A stretch of 6,379 bases of DNA. It comes from an uncultured Planctomycetaceae bacterium (lineage in GTDB: Bacteria > Planctomycetota > Planctomycetia > Planctomycetales > Planctomycetaceae). Within the stretch, counting starts at the first letter, position 1; each line of letters begins with the position of its first letter. The stretch lies in contig CALJUK010001080.1 of NCBI GenBank assembly GCA_937975745.1, positions 1 through 6,379 of the forward strand. The letters are read 5' to 3'. A model generated the notes under the pieces. That model had not been told where the DNA came from, did no database searches, and saw nothing but the letters and a program-made list of their open reading frames with translations. This document shows, one piece after another, positions 3,896-6,379 of this stretch. Both the position numbers and the translations under genes were made by a program.

Positions 3896-6322
3896 TCATA
3901 CCACCCACGAGTTCTCCTCCGGGAGTTTCAGTCCGAGCAACGTGCAGTACTCCGCGCCCGGCAGGGTGTGAAACCAGTTCGCGTCGGCGTTGTCCACAGG
4001 ACGTCGCCGGCTGAATTGGACCGGCTGAAGATGCGACCAAGCCCCACTGCTGGCGTTGGGGCGGTAGATTCCGACCGCATGTGGCCGTGCGCGCAGAATC
4101 CATTGGCGGATCATTTCCGGATTTCGCGGCTGGTCGCCGGACATTTCTTCCACCAGCGCGTCAAACTCCGCCCGGTTGTACCGGACGAGGACATTGATTG
4201 TGTCCCCGTCGATCAGCCGGTAGTGCTTCGCCACCTCTTCAAAGTTGGCGCCGAGGATTGCGTCAACCAGGTCGCGTTCATCGTCGCGGGTGCCGCTGCC
4301 GCGATCGGTCAGCTCGTAGAGCAACCGGAAGTACCGCCGCAGGAGATCCGGAGAATTGATCACGTCGAGATCGTCCAGCGATCCATGCTCGTGCTCCAGT
4401 TGCTTCACGTGGACGCGAGTTACGCCGACGGCTTCACCATAGCCGGGGGGAAACTGAATCCGGCCCGCGCCGTCGCTCACGTCGATCACGACCAGTTGGC
4501 CGCGGTTTGGGCGCGAGCCATGGCGGTTGCATCGACCCGCTGCCTGGGCGATCGCGTCCAGGGGCGCGAAGGAGCGGTAGACGACAGGGAAATCGAGATC
4601 CACGCCGGCTTCGACGCACTGGGTCGCGATCAGTCGGCACGGGCGGTTCTCGCTCAACCGGTCAATGACGGTCTCCAGAACCGCCCGGCGATGCGCGGGA
4701 CACAGGCTTGTCGAAAGATGCACCACCGACGCTGTGCCGTCTTCGCCCAGCAGCCTCTGCAAATGTCTTGTGAGGTCGGCCGCGTGGCGCTTCAGATTCA
4801 CGATGCACAGCAGTTGCGACGAATCGTGTTCCGCGAATTCGATCGCCAACTGCTCAATCGAGATCGGTTTCTGATGTCGCCACGTCACGCGAATCCGATC
4901 GGACGCGACCTGGAACATCGGTTTCATTGCCGATGGCTCAACCATCGGTTGCGGCTGCCAGCCAGACGGATTGAACTGGCGGACACAGTTGTCAAGATGG
5001 TCGAATGCCGGCTGTGTCGCCGTCGCGAAGACGACCGTCGATCGGTACGGCCCGTTGGGATCCGCCAGTCGCGACAGCGTCGCGAGCGTCGGCACGGCCA
5101 GCTTCGGCGGCAAGGTCTGTACTTCGTCGAACAGGATGATGCCGCCTGCCAGCCGATGGAGTTTGCGGCACTTGGCTGGGCGGTGCGCCATCAATGACTC
5201 AAGACACTTGACGTGCGTCGTGAGGACGATTGGGGCATCCCAATTCTCGGCCAGGAGACGCCGCAGGCGTAGTGCCTCGTCGACTGCATCTTCAAGCGGT
5301 GCGTCGTTGTCATCCTGTTGAGTGCTGTCGGCCAGGCTGTGATCTTCCAGGACAAAATGGTCGGGGAAAGTGGGGTCGGAGCCGAAGAGCCGTTCGTACT
5401 CGCGTGCCGTCTGCTCGATGATGTTCAGGTACGGCAGCACGACGACGATGCGCCGCAGGTGCGGGTGTTCCTTTGCATGCCGCAGGGCGAAACCGAGCAT
5501 CGCGAGTGTCTTGCCCGCTCCCGTTGGGGCAGTCAGAGTGAACGACCCCGTCGGGCCGGTGGCCGCGGACTGGCTTTGTTCCCAGAGCGTCGTGCGAACG
5601 CTTTGAATCGCGTCTGAACTGCAAGCCTGCTGCTTCTTCTCGGTGACGAAGCCACAGAGACGACGCCAGGCTTTCTCGGCGTCAAGAGTTGGGCCGGGGG
5701 GTCTCGACCGCCGCGGGTTGTTGGCATCGCCATTGAAGTGGGCTTCCGTTTCAACGAAGTCCGCGTCGACAAGAGCGGAGAAGAGCATGCGGACATCGAG
5801 CATCGCCACGGCAGCATGCGGGTCGAGTTTCTTCCCGAGTTTGAGGTCGACGAGCGAGAGACCGTCTTGCTGGCAGCGCTCAAATAAACGGTTGACGTTC
5901 GGGTCCGTGGCTCTCTCAGGCTGTTGAATGGTCCGTGCCAGATCTCCGGCAAACTCGCGGAATCCCTGGTCGGATGGCGGGATCGGGGGGAGGCCGATGT
6001 GATGGCCCAGAATAGCCAGTGCAATTCTGATGCTTCTCCCTCGGAAAGTCTGACCACTTCTGTCCAAACCCACCGCAGCGATTGCACCGGCTGTCCAGTG
6101 ATCCCGGCCGGGAACGCGCGACGGGTCGTTGAGGCGATCTTGAAACTGGGTGGCGTACTTGCCCAGGTCGTGGAGCAGTCCCGCCGTATGCGCCTCGTCG
6201 CTCGAACCGAATGCACCGGCTGCCTTCGCGGCAGCAGCGGCGACACCCTTCAGGTGCACGCGGAGCACGTTCCTGACTCCGGCCCCCGAGTCGTTCTCGC
6301 TGTGGCTGTAGAATTCAGTCAT
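3896..6322 (-). CDS. cas3: Cas3, HD nuclease-helicase of type I-C interference
   Basis: Cas3 is recruited to Cascade R-loops, nicks the displaced strand and degrades DNA while moving 3' to 5' with ATP. The 808-residue protein has an N-terminal HD domain: YSHS with His7, HL at 23-24, GLLHDLGKY (HD dyad at 51-52), DHWTAGA (His75), GHH (106-108) and LVDAD (184-188). The SF2 helicase follows, with Walker A APTGAGKT (265-272), the DEVQ box (399-402), FATATQP (432-438), VEAGVDLDF (570-578) and QAAGRCNRHG (593-602). A C-terminal accessory domain completes it. All catalytic motifs are present and the length is normal. The ATG at 6322 has GGAG seven bases upstream and overlaps the stop of a preceding frame by four bases (ATGA), suggesting translational coupling. 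The 196-base gap to cas5c is unusually long for this operon and holds the solo repeat. Confidence 0.97.
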   Translation of the reverse strand: MTEFYSHSENDSGAGVRNVLRVHLKGVAAAAAKAAGAFGSSDEAHTAGLLHDLGKYATQFQDRLNDPSRVPGRDHWTAGAIAAVGLDRSGQTFRGRSIRIALAILGHHIGLPPIPPSDQGFREFAGDLARTIQQPERATDPNVNRLFERCQQDGLSLVDLKLGKKLDPHAAVAMLDVRMLFSALVDADFVETEAHFNGDANNPRRSRPPGPTLDAEKAWRRLCGFVTEKKQQACSSDAIQSVRTTLWEQSQSAATGPTGSFTLTAPTGAGKTLAMLGFALRHAKEHPHLRRIVVVLPYLNIIEQTAREYERLFGSDPTFPDHFVLEDHSLADSTQQDDNDAPLEDAVDEALRLRRLLAENWDAPIVLTTHVKCLESLMAHRPAKCRKLHRLAGGIILFDEVQTLPPKLAVPTLATLSRLADPNGPYRSTVVFATATQPAFDHLDNCVRQFNPSGWQPQPMVEPSAMKPMFQVASDRIRVTWRHQKPISIEQLAIEFAEHDSSQLLCIVNLKRHAADLTRHLQRLLGEDGTASVVHLSTSLCPAHRRAVLETVIDRLSENRPCRLIATQCVEAGVDLDFPVVYRSFAPLDAIAQAAGRCNRHGSRPNRGQLVVIDVSDGAGRIQFPPGYGEAVGVTRVHVKQLEHEHGSLDDLDVINSPDLLRRYFRLLYELTDRGSGTRDDERDLVDAILGANFEEVAKHYRLIDGDTINVLVRYNRAEFDALVEEMSGDQPRNPEMIRQWILRARPHAVGIYRPNASSGAWSHLQPVQFSRRRPVDNADANWFHTLPGAEYCTLLGLKLPEENSWVV

Positions 6323-6379
6323 GAAAATTCTCCAGCCAGCTCCGCCACGCGCTCAAGATGCTCCTCCAGCGGCTCCCAC
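6319..6379 (-). CDS. C-terminal end of an unidentified protein upstream of cas3
   Basis: A minus-strand frame open from the window edge ends with WEPLEEHLERVAELAGEFS and a TGA that overlaps the cas3 ATG by four bases. Such an overlap is typical of translationally coupled operon genes and supports a real reading frame. The peptide is an amphipathic helix whose 'HLxxVAxLAxxF' spacing resembles the first helix of Cas3 HD domains (compare VHLKGVAAAA at residues 22-31 of the Cas3 next to it). It could be a remnant of a duplicated or broken cas3 start, or the tail of an unrelated small protein or regulator. Nineteen residues cannot decide. Confidence 0.45.
   Translation of the reverse strand, partial: WEPLEEHLERVAELAGEFS

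Noticed and set aside
3755..5197. Long plus-strand open frame of 480 codons running across the gap and into cas3
   Set aside because: It is antisense to the clearly real cas3, runs through the CRISPR repeat, and its translation shows no family motif. Long antisense frames are common opposite GC-rich genes.
6315..6335. A second target of the guide at the cas3 start (minus-strand ATTTTC just before the ATG)
   Set aside because: Only six seed bases match, and the preceding bases are AGA rather than TTC.

Overview
The window is most of a type I-C CRISPR-Cas operon, all on the minus strand. In transcription order (right to left) it holds the tail of an unidentified gene, cas3, cas5c, cas8c with an internal cas11c, cas7c, and the first codons of cas4. 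The rest of cas4, probably cas1 and cas2, and the CRISPR array should lie beyond the left edge. The DNA is fairly GC-rich and uses ordinary Shine-Dalgarno sites, so the host is a bacterium. The sequence does not allow a firmer taxonomic call.

Gene by gene: cas3 (808 aa) carries an intact HD nuclease and an intact superfamily 2 helicase. Cas5c (234 aa) is the crRNA-processing and 5'-handle-binding subunit. Cas8c (616 aa) is the large subunit, and an internal start with a strong ribosome binding site at position 1530 would give the small subunit Cas11c (129 aa). Cas7c (335 aa) is the backbone subunit. No cas6 is visible, as expected for type I-C, where Cas5c cuts the pre-crRNA.

The most interesting part is the 196-base gap between cas3 and cas5c (3700-3895). 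It holds one solitary type I-C CRISPR repeat (3794-3824) on the plus strand, opposite to the genes. The 15 bases after the repeat match, at 14 of 15 positions, a minus-strand site at 3730-3744, between a likely cas5c promoter and the cas5c start codon. That site has TTC, the usual type I-C PAM, directly on its 5' side. The only mismatch is at guide position 6, where type I Cascade complexes flip the base out. Homology ends after position 15. This layout is that of a Cas-regulating guide RNA (CreR/CreA-like): a crRNA-like RNA that would direct the I-C Cascade to its own operon promoter, with too little pairing for Cas3 destruction, and so autorepress cas5c-cas8c-cas7c. The repeat, PAM and seed match are read directly from the sequence. 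Transcription, processing and repression are inference.

Upstream of cas3, the last 19 residues of a truncated reading frame overlap the cas3 start by four bases (ATGA). They resemble the first helix of a Cas3 HD domain, but the fragment is too short to identify.
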